Positions 16,892-25,972 of a stretch of DNA of 64,000 nucleotides are shown here, piece by piece. The DNA is taken from assembly GCA_964555355.1 (NCBI GenBank), contig CAZKRY010000001.1:346380-410379 (forward strand), in the 5' to 3' direction. Source of the stretch: CAIKBL01 sp964555355. Lineage in GTDB: Bacteria; Pseudomonadota; Gammaproteobacteria; Ga0077536. How positions within the stretch are numbered: position 1 is the stretch's first letter; each line of letters begins with the position of its first letter. The translations under genes were made by a program, and so were the position numbers. Below the pieces are notes generated by a model that had not been told where the DNA came from, searched no databases, and saw only the letters and a list, made by a program, of their open reading frames with translations.

Positions 16892-18480
16892 CTTTTGTTA
16901 AGACTGCCACTTTGTCCTGGTCCGCGAACCTGCAAACTGGCTGGCGTAACTATCAATGGCGCAGGCTGAACGGATTGCGCGAAGCGCAACGGTTGGAGGT
17001 GTTGTGGCGCGGTGCTCCACCGGTTGAGCGCTTCGACTCCTGGGACCCGGCTCCATGGCGTCACCCGTGGCTCACTCCGGATAATCTACGCGCAATGCGC
17101 GACTACAGCGAAACGTGCCTCACACGTTGGCAACACGAAGCCGACACGCCTCATGTCGGGCAATCGGAACGCTACGCGTTCATCGGCAACCTCGCGAATA
17201 ACATGTACATGCGTGCGCGTCCGCTGCGCCGGCTTGGCCTCGACATCGACGTCTATTTGCACCCTCAGGATCACTATGTGATGAGCCAACCGGGCTGGGA
17301 GGAATTGCACGGACTGATCGAAAGTTCCGAGACAGATATGCGGCGGTTGCGTGAGCAGGGGGTAACCCTGCCAACGGTGCCTGGAGTCTATCAGTCGCCA
17401 GAGTCCGCACCGATTTCCGCGCAAGAGGCATATCTACGCTACCCGCATTTGTCGGCGCGCGATGTCCTGCGTTGGCTGCCATACCTGAACGGACACGACT
17501 GGCTGCATGAACTCGCGGGCTACGACGCATTGCTGTGCGCACAGTCAACCTTCGTCGGATTGTTGTCCGGCCAACCGTATGTGGCCGCGCACGTCGGCGG
17601 CGATATCTGGTATGAATGTTCGCGCGGCGACTTACTCGGCAGGCTGCAACTCGAAGCCTATCGTCGCGCTGCGGTAATGCTCGCGTCGAACCCGTGGAGC
17701 TTCGCTCACGCGCGACGCTACGGCTTGTGTAACGCCATCTATGTCCCGCTGGTACTCGACGAAGAGTTCTATGCGCCAGGTCCGAGCCCGTTTCGCCAGA
17801 CCTGGATGAACTCGAGCGGTGGCGACTTTTTTGTGTTCAGCGCGGTTCGTCAGAACGATGCGATTAAGGGAACGCTCACCGGACTCGAGGGCTTCGCGCG
17901 TTTCGCAGCGAACCGGCCGGGCGCCAGGCTGGTCATCGTCGAATGGGGCCAGCAGTCCGACCTCAATCTAGAACGGTTCGCAGCACTCGGTATCAGCGAC
18001 AAAGTTATCCGTGTGCCGATTGCCGGAAAGCGGCGCGTTGTCGACTACCTGCGTTCGGCCGACTGCTCAATCGACCAGTTTACGCTCGGCTATTACGGCG
18101 CTAGCGCCCTCGAGGCCATGGGTTGCGGCCTGCCTGTCATCATGCGTATCGAACACGCGCAGTACGCCGCATTATGTCGCGCCGGTGCACCGCCGGTGGT
18201 CGAGGCGGCGACAGCCGGAGAAGTTGCCTCGGCGCTTGAACGGTTAAGAGCGAACGTCGATCTTCGTCGCGCCACAGCGAGTGCGCAGCGAGATTGGTTT
18301 GTGGCCGCCCATGGGGCCAAGGCCTGGTATCCGGCGCTCGTGGCGATGTTGCGTGTGACAGCGACTGGGCGTCGGGAGCGCTTCGCGCATTCACCGCTGC
18401 GGATGCGTCTTTCGACGGTAGAACGCGACTATCACACGCAGGGTCTGGCCCGCGCCCCGAAATTTCCAAACTATCAATGA
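16888..18480 (+). CDS. glycosyltransferase, paralogue A of a three-member family
   Basis: 530 residues starting at GTG 16888, which overlaps the previous stop. The N-terminal domain begins with IGNLANNMYMRARPLRRLGL (99-118) and LHPQDHYVMSQPGWEE, and the C-terminal domain has VEWGQQSDLN and YGASALEAMGCGLPVI. The latter is a nucleotide-sugar-binding loop of a GT-B enzyme. The same order of motifs occurs in the products of 22763 and 25973, but this copy is the most diverged of the three. Donor and acceptor cannot be inferred. Confidence 0.75.
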   Translation: MTFVKTATLSWSANLQTGWRNYQWRRLNGLREAQRLEVLWRGAPPVERFDSWDPAPWRHPWLTPDNLRAMRDYSETCLTRWQHEADTPHVGQSERYAFIGNLANNMYMRARPLRRLGLDIDVYLHPQDHYVMSQPGWEELHGLIESSETDMRRLREQGVTLPTVPGVYQSPESAPISAQEAYLRYPHLSARDVLRWLPYLNGHDWLHELAGYDALLCAQSTFVGLLSGQPYVAAHVGGDIWYECSRGDLLGRLQLEAYRRAAVMLASNPWSFAHARRYGLCNAIYVPLVLDEEFYAPGPSPFRQTWMNSSGGDFFVFSAVRQNDAIKGTLTGLEGFARFAANRPGARLVIVEWGQQSDLNLERFAALGISDKVIRVPIAGKRRVVDYLRSADCSIDQFTLGYYGASALEAMGCGLPVIMRIEHAQYAALCRAGAPPVVEAATAGEVASALERLRANVDLRRATASAQRDWFVAAHGAKAWYPALVAMLRVTATGRRERFAHSPLRMRLSTVERDYHTQGLARAPKFPNYQ

Positions 18481-19541
18481 GCAGCGAGCTGACTGTCCGT
18501 TACTACCTAGCAGGCGAGCTGCCGATGGCCGAATACGAAGGCTGGCTCGCGAACCGCCGCAACGCGCTGATCTACGCCGCGCCGATGTTCCATCGCTTCC
18601 TCGGTGCGGCGGTTGGTGGTGAGTGTCATTATTTGATCGCGCGGCGCGGAGATTCGCTATGCGGTGCGCTAGCATTTTTTAGACGCGATGTGCTGGGCAT
18701 CGGCTGTGTCGTCAACAGTCTACCCTGGTACGGCACACACGGTGCTTGCATTGGTGTCGACGCAGACGATGTCGCTACCCGAGTTTCTCTTATCGGTACT
18801 TTCCGCGATTACACGCGTGAGGCGCGACCACTGTCATCGACGCTAATCCTCACGCCCGAAGAATCGCTGCACGCTGACGAGTACACAGCGGGCCAAGCGC
18901 ACGTCGTTACCGATGGTCGTATTGGACAGTGGACGCGTCTGCCGCAAAGCGGCAGTGCACCTGATCTTGCGGCGACATTGCTGCAGAAAACTCGTAACCT
19001 CGTCAACAAGTCACTACGCCAAGGCTTTCGCGAAGAAATTGGGGATGAATCAGACGCAGCGTGGGAATTTCTCGGTAACGTGCATGCGGAGAATCTACGG
19101 GCGATAGGCGGCAAGGCAAAACCATGGGCGCATTTCGAAGCCTTACGTGCTGAGATCCCGCTACCACATCGCCGCTTAACGATCGCCTGGCTCGGCGATG
19201 AACCCGTTGCCGCACTCCTGCTTCTCGCGTTTAACGAGACAGTGGAATACGTAACTCCGGTGATCCGGGCCGAGTATCGTTCGCAGCAACCGCTGTCGTT
19301 TTTGATCTGGCAAGGCATGCTCTGGGCTATGCAGCAAGGTTTTCGCTGGTGGAACTGGGGCGGTACCTGGAGCACCCAGACGAACCTACTACATTTCAAG
19401 GCGGGTTGGGGCGCGCTCGAACGGCCGTACACTTATGTCATCAGCGCATCGCCGGACGCGCTCACGCAGTTTCGTACGGGGTTCGACGAACTCGCACAGG
19501 CTTTTCCTTACTACTACCTTTATCCGCACGGTAGTCTTTGA
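18477..19541 (+). CDS. FemAB/GNAT-like acyltransferase, second copy
   Basis: Starts at ATG 18477 with ATGA overlap; 354 residues. A longer frame open from 18294 lies within the preceding gene and was rejected as start. The product resembles that of 14340: MFHRFLGAAVGGECHYLIAR, an RNLVNKSLRQGFREEIGDES segment, and a C-terminal QQPLSFLIWQGMLWAMQQGF followed by a Trp-rich GGTW motif and HFKAGWGA. That C-terminal layout is usual for the FemAB-like GNAT fold. It likely transfers an acyl or aminoacyl group to an amino sugar made by the aminotransferase encoded next. Confidence 0.7.
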   Translation: MSSELTVRYYLAGELPMAEYEGWLANRRNALIYAAPMFHRFLGAAVGGECHYLIARRGDSLCGALAFFRRDVLGIGCVVNSLPWYGTHGACIGVDADDVATRVSLIGTFRDYTREARPLSSTLILTPEESLHADEYTAGQAHVVTDGRIGQWTRLPQSGSAPDLAATLLQKTRNLVNKSLRQGFREEIGDESDAAWEFLGNVHAENLRAIGGKAKPWAHFEALRAEIPLPHRRLTIAWLGDEPVAALLLLAFNETVEYVTPVIRAEYRSQQPLSFLIWQGMLWAMQQGFRWWNWGGTWSTQTNLLHFKAGWGALERPYTYVISASPDALTQFRTGFDELAQAFPYYYLYPHGSL

Positions 19542-20596
19542 TGAGCACGATCCCCCACAGTCGCCCAACGCTCGAGCATCACGACATTGAACGTATTACT
19601 GCGCAATTCGCCTCAGGCATGGTTGCCGAAGGCGAACTGACGGCGGCAGTCGAAGCCCGGTTGGCTCAGCGCTGGCGCATGGTCGCCGCCACCGCGACAG
19701 GGTCCGGCACGCAAGCGCTTGTTCTCGCGCTCGCCGCGCTCGGTGTCGACAGTAGCGCCGAGGTGATATGCCCGGACTATGTATGCCCGGAGGTGCTCGC
19801 GGCGATCGAGGCGCGTGGAGCCACGCCCGTGCTAGTCGACATTGGCGAAGACTATTTCCCTTCGCGGGACAGCCTCGTGGGTGCGATAACCTCCCGTACT
19901 GGCGCCATCGTGCTGCCATTTTTGTTTGGGCTCTATAAGCCACTAGACGGTTTGCGGGATCTAGGGGTGCCGTTGATCGCCGATTGCGCGCAGTTTTTCC
20001 CCGCGCAAAATTCCGCGGTCGACGTGGCTGCGGACCTCATCGTGCTTTCCTTCGAGGGCACCAAGTTGTTGACGAGCGGAGAAGGTGGAGCCGTGCTCGC
20101 GGAGAGTGCATCACTTGGCGCGCGAGTCGCCAAGTACAAACGTCTAGACGATGGACCCTACAAGCGAAACCTTTATCCCTTCTCCGATCTGCAGGCAGCT
20201 CTCCTCGACGCGCAGCTCGATCGAATTGACGAATTTCTTGACCGGCGCCATCGGCTCGCGGAGCATTACAAAACTGGGCTACAACTGGCGCCGCATATCT
20301 CCTGTCCCGGCTGGCTAGCGCCGTACTCCTGCTTCTTTCGGTATCCGTTGCGCATTGAGAACGCGCCCGACGAGTTGGTCGCGCGCCTGATCGAGTTCTG
20401 TGGCGCGCGCGATGTCGCTGTGCGCAGACCTGTAGACACACTGCTGCACAGACTGCGTCCGCAAGCCATGGACTTCCCTGGCGCCGAACGGGCATGGCGC
20501 GAGACGCTGTCGATACCGATTTACCCTGGGCTTGCCGCAACCGAGCAGACCCGGGTCATCGACGTCGTCAACGAAGCATTGGCCGCCTGCGGCTAG
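19541..20596 (+). CDS. DegT/DnrJ/EryC1-family aminotransferase (divergent)
   Basis: 351 residues from ATG 19541, which shares one base with the previous TGA; TTG 19538 is the alternative. PLP lysine lies in SFEGTKLLTSGEGG (Lys about 175), with ADCAQFF as the Asp strand. The glycine-rich TATGSGTQALVLAL binds the PLP phosphate. The sequence is shorter and less canonical than the WbpE-like protein, with FEGTK in place of FxxxK-rich spellings usual in the family. It should make another amino sugar for the glycan, or modify the acyl donor. It is part of the ATGA-linked chain of genes. Confidence 0.8.
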   Translation: MSTIPHSRPTLEHHDIERITAQFASGMVAEGELTAAVEARLAQRWRMVAATATGSGTQALVLALAALGVDSSAEVICPDYVCPEVLAAIEARGATPVLVDIGEDYFPSRDSLVGAITSRTGAIVLPFLFGLYKPLDGLRDLGVPLIADCAQFFPAQNSAVDVAADLIVLSFEGTKLLTSGEGGAVLAESASLGARVAKYKRLDDGPYKRNLYPFSDLQAALLDAQLDRIDEFLDRRHRLAEHYKTGLQLAPHISCPGWLAPYSCFFRYPLRIENAPDELVARLIEFCGARDVAVRRPVDTLLHRLRPQAMDFPGAERAWRETLSIPIYPGLAATEQTRVIDVVNEALAACG

Positions 20597-20605
20597 GAGG
20601 ACCTA

Positions 20606-21604
20606 TTGGACGAACCAATACGAGTCGAACAGCTGCGAAAGGATTCTCGTCTGGAGCACCGTCTCGCGGAGGTGAACGCGCTGCTGGCTCCCGTCGAGGA
20701 AAAGTTGCAACACGAGATTGCTGCGGTCGAGCCTCCGTTGGTATTCGTCGTCGGTATGGCGCGGTCAGGCACGACGCTCGCCGGTCAGCTCTTGGCGAGC
20801 GCTGGGTTTGGTTATGTTAGTAATTTCGTGGCCCGCTTCTGGCGTGCACCCGCACTCGGCGCGACTTTGCAACGCACGGTGTTGAAGGTTGGAGACGCAC
20901 TGAGCAGTAGCTTCCAGTCACACCATGGGGTGACGGATGGTTGGTTCGAACCGCACGAGTTCGGGTATTTCTGGGACCGCTGGTTCGATCTGGGGCAGGC
21001 CACGCACAAGCTTGATGTCGAACTGCGTTCGCGTGTCGATCGGGAGGGCCTCCATCGCGCGGTGAGTGCGCTACAGCAGGTGGAAGGGCGTCCCTTTACC
21101 TTTAAGAACAATACGTGGTGCAGCCTACAGGCAAGTTGGTTGGCAAACCTTTTCCCGCGTTCGATCTTCGTGGTGTGTCGTCGTCCGGCGTGCTGGATCG
21201 CGCAGTCGCTGTGCCTCGCGCGCGAGGAACGTTATGGCAGCCGCGATAGCTGGTGGTCGATCCGCCCGAGTACCTACGCGTCGTTCGTCGGGTTGCCGTG
21301 GTGGGAGCAGATCGCCGCACAGGTCATCGATTTCGACATTGAGATGGATGCCGAACTGACGCAGATCCCGTCCAGTAGGCTCATCGAAATCGAGTATGGC
21401 GATTTATGTGCCAACCCTCGCGGGCTTATTGCACGGACCGCCTCGCAACTCCTGGGCATGGGGATACAATTCACCCCGGTGTCCGAACGAATTCCCGAAC
21501 GACTCGCGTCGCGTGATACCCAGCGGCTCGTCGATGCAGACTGGCGGCGACTTAACGACGCAATTGAACAGCGGGCACAGTCCCGTCAGCGCAAGGTGAC
21601 TTGA
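20606..21604 (+). CDS. sulfotransferase-family protein
   Basis: 332 residues. The start TTG 20606 is fixed by a perfect AGGAGG (20595-20600) 5 bp upstream. Residues 45-62 hold the 5'-phosphosulfate-binding loop VFVVGMARSGTTLAGQLL. The 3'-phosphate side is suggested by PRSIFVVCRRPACWIAQSL, and a late EIEYGDLCANP strand is typical of the family. If active it would transfer sulfate from PAPS to a hydroxyl of the glycan or lipid acceptor. The protein could also be a structural relative that lacks activity; no PAPS synthesis genes are nearby. Confidence 0.78.
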   Translation: MDEPIRVEQLRKDSRLEHRLAEVNALLAPVEEKLQHEIAAVEPPLVFVVGMARSGTTLAGQLLASAGFGYVSNFVARFWRAPALGATLQRTVLKVGDALSSSFQSHHGVTDGWFEPHEFGYFWDRWFDLGQATHKLDVELRSRVDREGLHRAVSALQQVEGRPFTFKNNTWCSLQASWLANLFPRSIFVVCRRPACWIAQSLCLAREERYGSRDSWWSIRPSTYASFVGLPWWEQIAAQVIDFDIEMDAELTQIPSSRLIEIEYGDLCANPRGLIARTASQLLGMGIQFTPVSERIPERLASRDTQRLVDADWRRLNDAIEQRAQSRQRKVT

Positions 21605-21606
21605 TC

Positions 21607-22752
21607 ATGCAGATAACTTTTCCCTCCTTCGACGAGGCCGAAATTTCGGCGCTGCGCGAATGCCTCGGCAGCGGCTGGGTGACCCAGGGTCCGATGGTGG
21701 CGCGCTTCGAAAAGCTCATCGCCGAATTTCATCAGGTTCAACATGCGCTCGCCACCACCTCCTGTACCGCCGCCTTGCATCTTGCGACCGCCGCGCTGCA
21801 ACTGAGCCGCGGCGACGAGGTGCTGGTTCCGGCTTTCACGTGGGTGACCTCCGCGCATTGTGCAGAGTACATGGGCGCACGGGCTTGTTTCGTGGACGTC
21901 GATCCGAACACGTTCAACTTAGACCCAGTCGCGCTCGAGGCCGCAATCACGCCCCGATCGCGCGCGATTGTCGCGGTGCATTTGTTCGGGCTGGCGGCGC
22001 CGATGGACGAGATCATGGCCATTGCGAAGCGCCACGGACTCGCCGTGATCGAGGACGCGGCCTGTGCGATCGGAACGCGCTACCAAGGCAAGCCCATTGG
22101 CGGCATCGGGGACTTCGGATGTTTCTCGTTTCATCCGCGCAAGGTGGTGACGACAGGCGAAGGCGGCATGGTGACGACCAACAACGCGGAGTACGCCCGA
22201 CGCGTCCAAAGTCTGCGTAACCATGGCGCAACCGGTCTGCCGCCGGTAACTGAAGCAGAGCCACATGGCCCATGGACCATGGCGCGATTTGAGATGCTCG
22301 GGTTCAACCTCCGACTGTCGGATATCCAAGCCGCCGTTGGTGTCGCCCAAATGGCGAAGCTCGAAACCCTATTAGCCGAACGTAAGGCCGCGGCGGTCCA
22401 TTACTCATCCATGCTCGAAAATATCGATGAGTTGGCTGTCCCCGACACACTCGCGCTCGACGGGCATACCTACCAGTCTTACGTCGTTCGCGTGTTGAAG
22501 GGCGGTCGTGTGCGCCGCAATCGATTGATGGCCGCACTCGACGCAGCGGGGATCCAGACACGTCCCGGCACGCATGCCGTGCACCGTCTTGATTATTATG
22601 CCCGCAAGTACGAGTTAGCTCCGGAGGCATATCCGAACGCCGCACTATGCGAGGACACCACTATCACGCTGCCAATCTTCCCCGGCATGCAGGAGAGGGA
22701 TCGAGAATCTGTCGTGGCTTGCATAAGAGACGGCTTGGTTAAATCGAATTGA
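21607..22752 (+). CDS. DegT/DnrJ/EryC1-family aminotransferase, ArnB/PseC-like
   Basis: 381 residues from ATG 21607; the frame is open from a TTG at 21601. PLP lysine Lys179 lies in SFHPRKVVTTGEGGM and Asp150 in VIEDAACAIG. The N-terminal WVTQGPMVARFE is the standard opening of the ArnB/PseC/DesI-type 4-aminotransferases. The C-terminal THAVHRLDYYARKY segment forms part of the substrate pocket. It would produce a 4-amino sugar (or perosamine-like residue) in the cytoplasm. It follows the sulfotransferase with almost no gap, 10 bp before the next glycosyltransferase. Confidence 0.85.
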   Translation: MQITFPSFDEAEISALRECLGSGWVTQGPMVARFEKLIAEFHQVQHALATTSCTAALHLATAALQLSRGDEVLVPAFTWVTSAHCAEYMGARACFVDVDPNTFNLDPVALEAAITPRSRAIVAVHLFGLAAPMDEIMAIAKRHGLAVIEDAACAIGTRYQGKPIGGIGDFGCFSFHPRKVVTTGEGGMVTTNNAEYARRVQSLRNHGATGLPPVTEAEPHGPWTMARFEMLGFNLRLSDIQAAVGVAQMAKLETLLAERKAAAVHYSSMLENIDELAVPDTLALDGHTYQSYVVRVLKGGRVRRNRLMAALDAAGIQTRPGTHAVHRLDYYARKYELAPEAYPNAALCEDTTITLPIFPGMQERDRESVVACIRDGLVKSN

Positions 22753-22762
22753 GTCAGTTCGG

Positions 22763-24433
22763 ATGACTGAAGACGCCGCCGTCGAGACGCCGTACGCCTT
22801 CCATTGGGTCCAGGACTTCATTGGCCGACACGGTCGTAAGCCCCGCATTCTACACATCGGCAACATCGCGAATAACGCGTTCATCAACTGCAAGTTGTTG
22901 AACGCCGCCGGACTGGACTGCGATCTCATCTGTTACGACTACTACCATCTCATGGGCTGTCCGGAGTGGGAGGAAGCGGACATCGACGTAGTGCCGGAAG
23001 ACCAGGCGTTTCCGGATTGGACCAAAATTGACCTACGGGGCTATCAACGCCCGCGCTGGTTCGTTCAAGGTCCGTTGAGTCTATGCATCGACTATTTGTT
23101 GGCGCGCCGACAGGGGCGTCGGGTTGCCGAGATTTGCCGCTGGCGAGAACTTGCGCGCTTCAATCACACACAGACTGCAGCCATGGAGCCAATCGATCGT
23201 GCACTGGCACTATCGGAATGGTCACTCGGAGCTCCTGGCCAATTTTGGCGCGGGACGATATCGCTTTGTGTACGGGTGGCGCAGCGCGCCCGCCGGATGG
23301 CATGCTTAGTTGCGAGGCATCTGCGCCGCCTATCGAGAGACGCCTTGTTGGCGTCACCATTGAGATCGCTGAAGCGATGGATCGTCGCGGTCGAAGCAAG
23401 CGTGTTTCGAGCCAGTCGTGCATTTCGCGTCAAGGCTCAACTCCACCGTTCGCTGGACGTAGAAAGCATCTGCACGCGTTTCGGGGGCTACTTTCCGAAC
23501 CGCGCGGACCAATTACAGCCAGCGGAACTCGACCCCTATTTACAAACGATCCCGCGCTGGAGCGCGCTTTTTGATCACTACGATCTGATCCAAGCTTATG
23601 CAACCGACCCCTTACTTCCCGCGCTCACCGGGCATCGCGCGGTTGCTTTCGAGCACGGCACGTTGCGCACCTTTTTGTGGGGCGACACGTCACTGCATCG
23701 ACTTACGTCGCTTGGATACCGGCACGCCGCGCATGTCTTTGTGACCAACGGCGATTGCCTCGAACACGCAGTGCGCCTCGGTGTGCCGAGCTATAGCGCG
23801 ATGTTGCATCCGGTTGATGTTGATCAGCATCGTACAGCTGGGCTAGAACTGTCGGCGACGATTCGCGAAGAGTACGCGGCGGACTGTCTTTTGCTCTGTC
23901 CGCTCCGGCACGATTGGGCCATCAAGGGCACGGACATCCATCTCCGCGCTCTGCCGTTGATCAAGGCCCGATACAATGGGCGATTAGTTGTGCTCCTGAC
24001 GGAATGGGGTGCGGACCTCGCCGCGAGCAAAGCGCTCGTGCGCGAACTCGGCTGCGAGCAGAACGTACGTTGGATCGCGCCGCTAGGGCGCATCCGGCTA
24101 ATCGCGCATACGCGCGCCGCCGACGTCGTTCTCGACCAAATCGCGCTACCGCACTTCGGGGCGACGGCGCCGCAGTCACTGGCGGTCGGCACGCCGGTCG
24201 TCAGCAGCTACGATCCACGCAGTACGGAGTGGATAGTCGATGAGCCGGCGCCCATTTTGCCGGCCTTCAATCCAGAGGAAGTCGCGGAGGCCGTGCTGAC
24301 CGCCATGGATCCTGCTTGGCGTATCGAACACGCTCGGCGCGCACGGCAGTGGATTGATCATCATCATCATCACCGGCGGGTGGTCGCAGACCATCTCAAA
24401 ATCTATGAACGGCTCATTAAGGCCACGGAGTAA
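22763..24433 (+). CDS. glycosyltransferase, paralogue B of a three-member family
   Basis: 556 residues. The protein opens with ILHIGNIANNAFINCKLLNA (29-48), YYHLMGCPEWEEAD and WFVQGPLSLC. A basic middle segment (about 150-215) comes next, followed by YDLIQAYATDPLLPALTGH, FEHGTLRTF, LTEWGADLA and HFGATAPQSLAVGTPVV. The last motifs mark the GT-B C-terminal donor domain. The same blocks recur in the product of 25973 and, more weakly, of 16888. A run of five histidines (DHHHHHRR) lies near the C-terminus. A cytoplasmic, membrane-associated chain-building role is inferred. Confidence 0.78.
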   Translation: MTEDAAVETPYAFHWVQDFIGRHGRKPRILHIGNIANNAFINCKLLNAAGLDCDLICYDYYHLMGCPEWEEADIDVVPEDQAFPDWTKIDLRGYQRPRWFVQGPLSLCIDYLLARRQGRRVAEICRWRELARFNHTQTAAMEPIDRALALSEWSLGAPGQFWRGTISLCVRVAQRARRMACLVARHLRRLSRDALLASPLRSLKRWIVAVEASVFRASRAFRVKAQLHRSLDVESICTRFGGYFPNRADQLQPAELDPYLQTIPRWSALFDHYDLIQAYATDPLLPALTGHRAVAFEHGTLRTFLWGDTSLHRLTSLGYRHAAHVFVTNGDCLEHAVRLGVPSYSAMLHPVDVDQHRTAGLELSATIREEYAADCLLLCPLRHDWAIKGTDIHLRALPLIKARYNGRLVVLLTEWGADLAASKALVRELGCEQNVRWIAPLGRIRLIAHTRAADVVLDQIALPHFGATAPQSLAVGTPVVSSYDPRSTEWIVDEPAPILPAFNPEEVAEAVLTAMDPAWRIEHARRARQWIDHHHHHRRVVADHLKIYERLIKATE

Positions 24434-24438
24434 TTGGC

Positions 24439-25230
24439 ATGTCCATTACCGACGACGCACAACTGCTTAAAGAGCGTTACGAGAGTATCGCGCTCAGCTT
24501 AGACGACAAGACCACCGCATCCGACTATCTGCTGCGGGAACTCGAAATCGATCTCGGCGCCCAATACATGCACCCCGATCAGCAGGTTCTCGATGTCGGC
24601 TGTGGCTTGGGTTACGCGCTCCGTCAGTACGCGCAGCGCTGCAAGGTATCCGGCGTCGGTCTCGATTACGCCGAGAACATGGTCAAGTCGGCGCACCAGC
24701 GGGTTGTGGACACGATGCCCGACGCGCCGATCGAATTTGTGCATGGTTCGGTCGCGGACATGCCGCTTGATAGCGGGCGCTTTGATGTCGTCACCAGTCA
24801 TCGCTGCCTGATGGCATTGCTCGATTGGGACCTCCAACGCGCAGCGTTGCGAGATATACATCGCGTCCTAAAGCCGGGCGGCATCCTCGTACTCATGGAA
24901 GGGACGCTCGACGGCCTTGAACGCCTTAACTTCTATCGCCGGCTGTTTGGTCTAGCGGAAATCGAAGCGGACGGACGTGATCGCCTACTGACGCGCAAGT
25001 TCCGCGAGAAAGCGTTGCTGGATGAAGTCGGGACTGGGTTTGAACTGCTACGCACCCAACGCTTCGGGATGTACTACTTCCTGACGCGCATTGTGCAACC
25101 GCTGTTCGTCGCGCCGGACGCCCCGCGTTACGACCACAAGCTCAATGAAATCGCGCATCGTATCGCCAAAGCCATCCCCGATCTTGACGGCATCGGTCAC
25201 CTGGTCGGCTTTGTGCTGCGGAAGCGGTAG
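24439..25230 (+). CDS. class I SAM-dependent methyltransferase
   Basis: 263 residues. Motif I is VLDVGCGLGYALRQYA (about 51-66), then GVGLDYAENMVKSA, VHGSVADMPL and HRVLKPGGILVLMEGT, a complete Methyltransf_11/25 core. The C-terminal part after residue 180 is helical. The target may be a sugar hydroxyl, which would also suit a capping step read by the Wzt glycan-binding domain. It lies between two of the paralogous glycosyltransferases, 5 bp after the first one. Confidence 0.87.
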   Translation: MSITDDAQLLKERYESIALSLDDKTTASDYLLRELEIDLGAQYMHPDQQVLDVGCGLGYALRQYAQRCKVSGVGLDYAENMVKSAHQRVVDTMPDAPIEFVHGSVADMPLDSGRFDVVTSHRCLMALLDWDLQRAALRDIHRVLKPGGILVLMEGTLDGLERLNFYRRLFGLAEIEADGRDRLLTRKFREKALLDEVGTGFELLRTQRFGMYYFLTRIVQPLFVAPDAPRYDHKLNEIAHRIAKAIPDLDGIGHLVGFVLRKR

Positions 25231-25237
25231 TCCGCGC

Positions 25238-25948
25238 ATGATCTGCCTGAGCTTAGATACGGATCACATGAGCGAGGCGCGCATGCGTGACTTTCTCGCT
25301 GAATTCACGTTGCCGGGCCAAGCCACATTTTTCTGCACCGGAGCGTACGACTCCCTGGCCGCTACGGATCACGAGTTGTGTCCGCATCCGTATCTTGGGC
25401 CGAGCAACGATTGGAACGAGGAGCTTGCGTCGATGCGACGAATGTTTCCGGCCGCCCGCGGCTGGCGCTCGCATTCCTGTGTATTCAGCCACACGCTCGC
25501 GGAGCAGGTTGCCAGCCTTGGTTATGCCTACGCAAGCACCCAGGATGATCTCGGCTGCGCGAACCTGCGTCCGCATCGGCACGCGTGGGGTCTGTGGCAA
25601 ATGCCCATCTATTACATGGACAACCTCGACTTCTCCCATTCACGATTCTGGCGAGACTCATCACACCGCCCGTTCGACCAGACGGTTATCGACACCGCCC
25701 TGCGTGGCGATGCCCTGTATATCTTCGATTTCCATCCGATCCATTTAATGCTGAATAGCCATTCCGCGGAGTCGTATTTCGTGCGGCGAGATGCGTTCAA
25801 AGGCGGTGCGGACATTGCGAGCCTGCGCTGTCCGGAGCCTGGGGTGCGGGATTTTTTCTTGAATCTGATCGATGCGATGGCGCGGGCGGGAATGCGGAGT
25901 TACGCGCTGCGCGAAGCGCTTGACGTCCATATTGCGCGCGGCTGCTGA
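25238..25948 (+). CDS. WbmS-like polysaccharide-deacetylase-family protein
   Basis: ATG 25238, 7 bp after the previous stop, gives 236 residues; a longer frame upstream overlaps the methyltransferase and is rejected. The start CLSLDTDHMSEARMRDFL carries the Asp-x-Asp metal pair of NodB-fold enzymes. RGWRSHSCVFS supplies the usual Arg and His region, and YIFDFHPIHLML holds the late His. From memory, small stand-alone proteins of this form near O-antigen genes are called WbmS-like. A role in deacetylating the polymer or a precursor is inferred. Confidence 0.75.
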   Translation: MICLSLDTDHMSEARMRDFLAEFTLPGQATFFCTGAYDSLAATDHELCPHPYLGPSNDWNEELASMRRMFPAARGWRSHSCVFSHTLAEQVASLGYAYASTQDDLGCANLRPHRHAWGLWQMPIYYMDNLDFSHSRFWRDSSHRPFDQTVIDTALRGDALYIFDFHPIHLMLNSHSAESYFVRRDAFKGGADIASLRCPEPGVRDFFLNLIDAMARAGMRSYALREALDVHIARGC

Positions 25949-25972
25949 ACGAATGAGCAAGGACAGCATGGA

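Noticed and set aside
23083..23574. 163-codon plus-strand frame within the 22763 gene
   Set aside because: Out-of-frame shadow of the glycosyltransferase.
24355..24378. Poly-His run as a sign of an engineered tag
   Set aside because: Five His codons in mid-context DHHHHHRR with natural flanks; part of the glycosyltransferase C-terminus.
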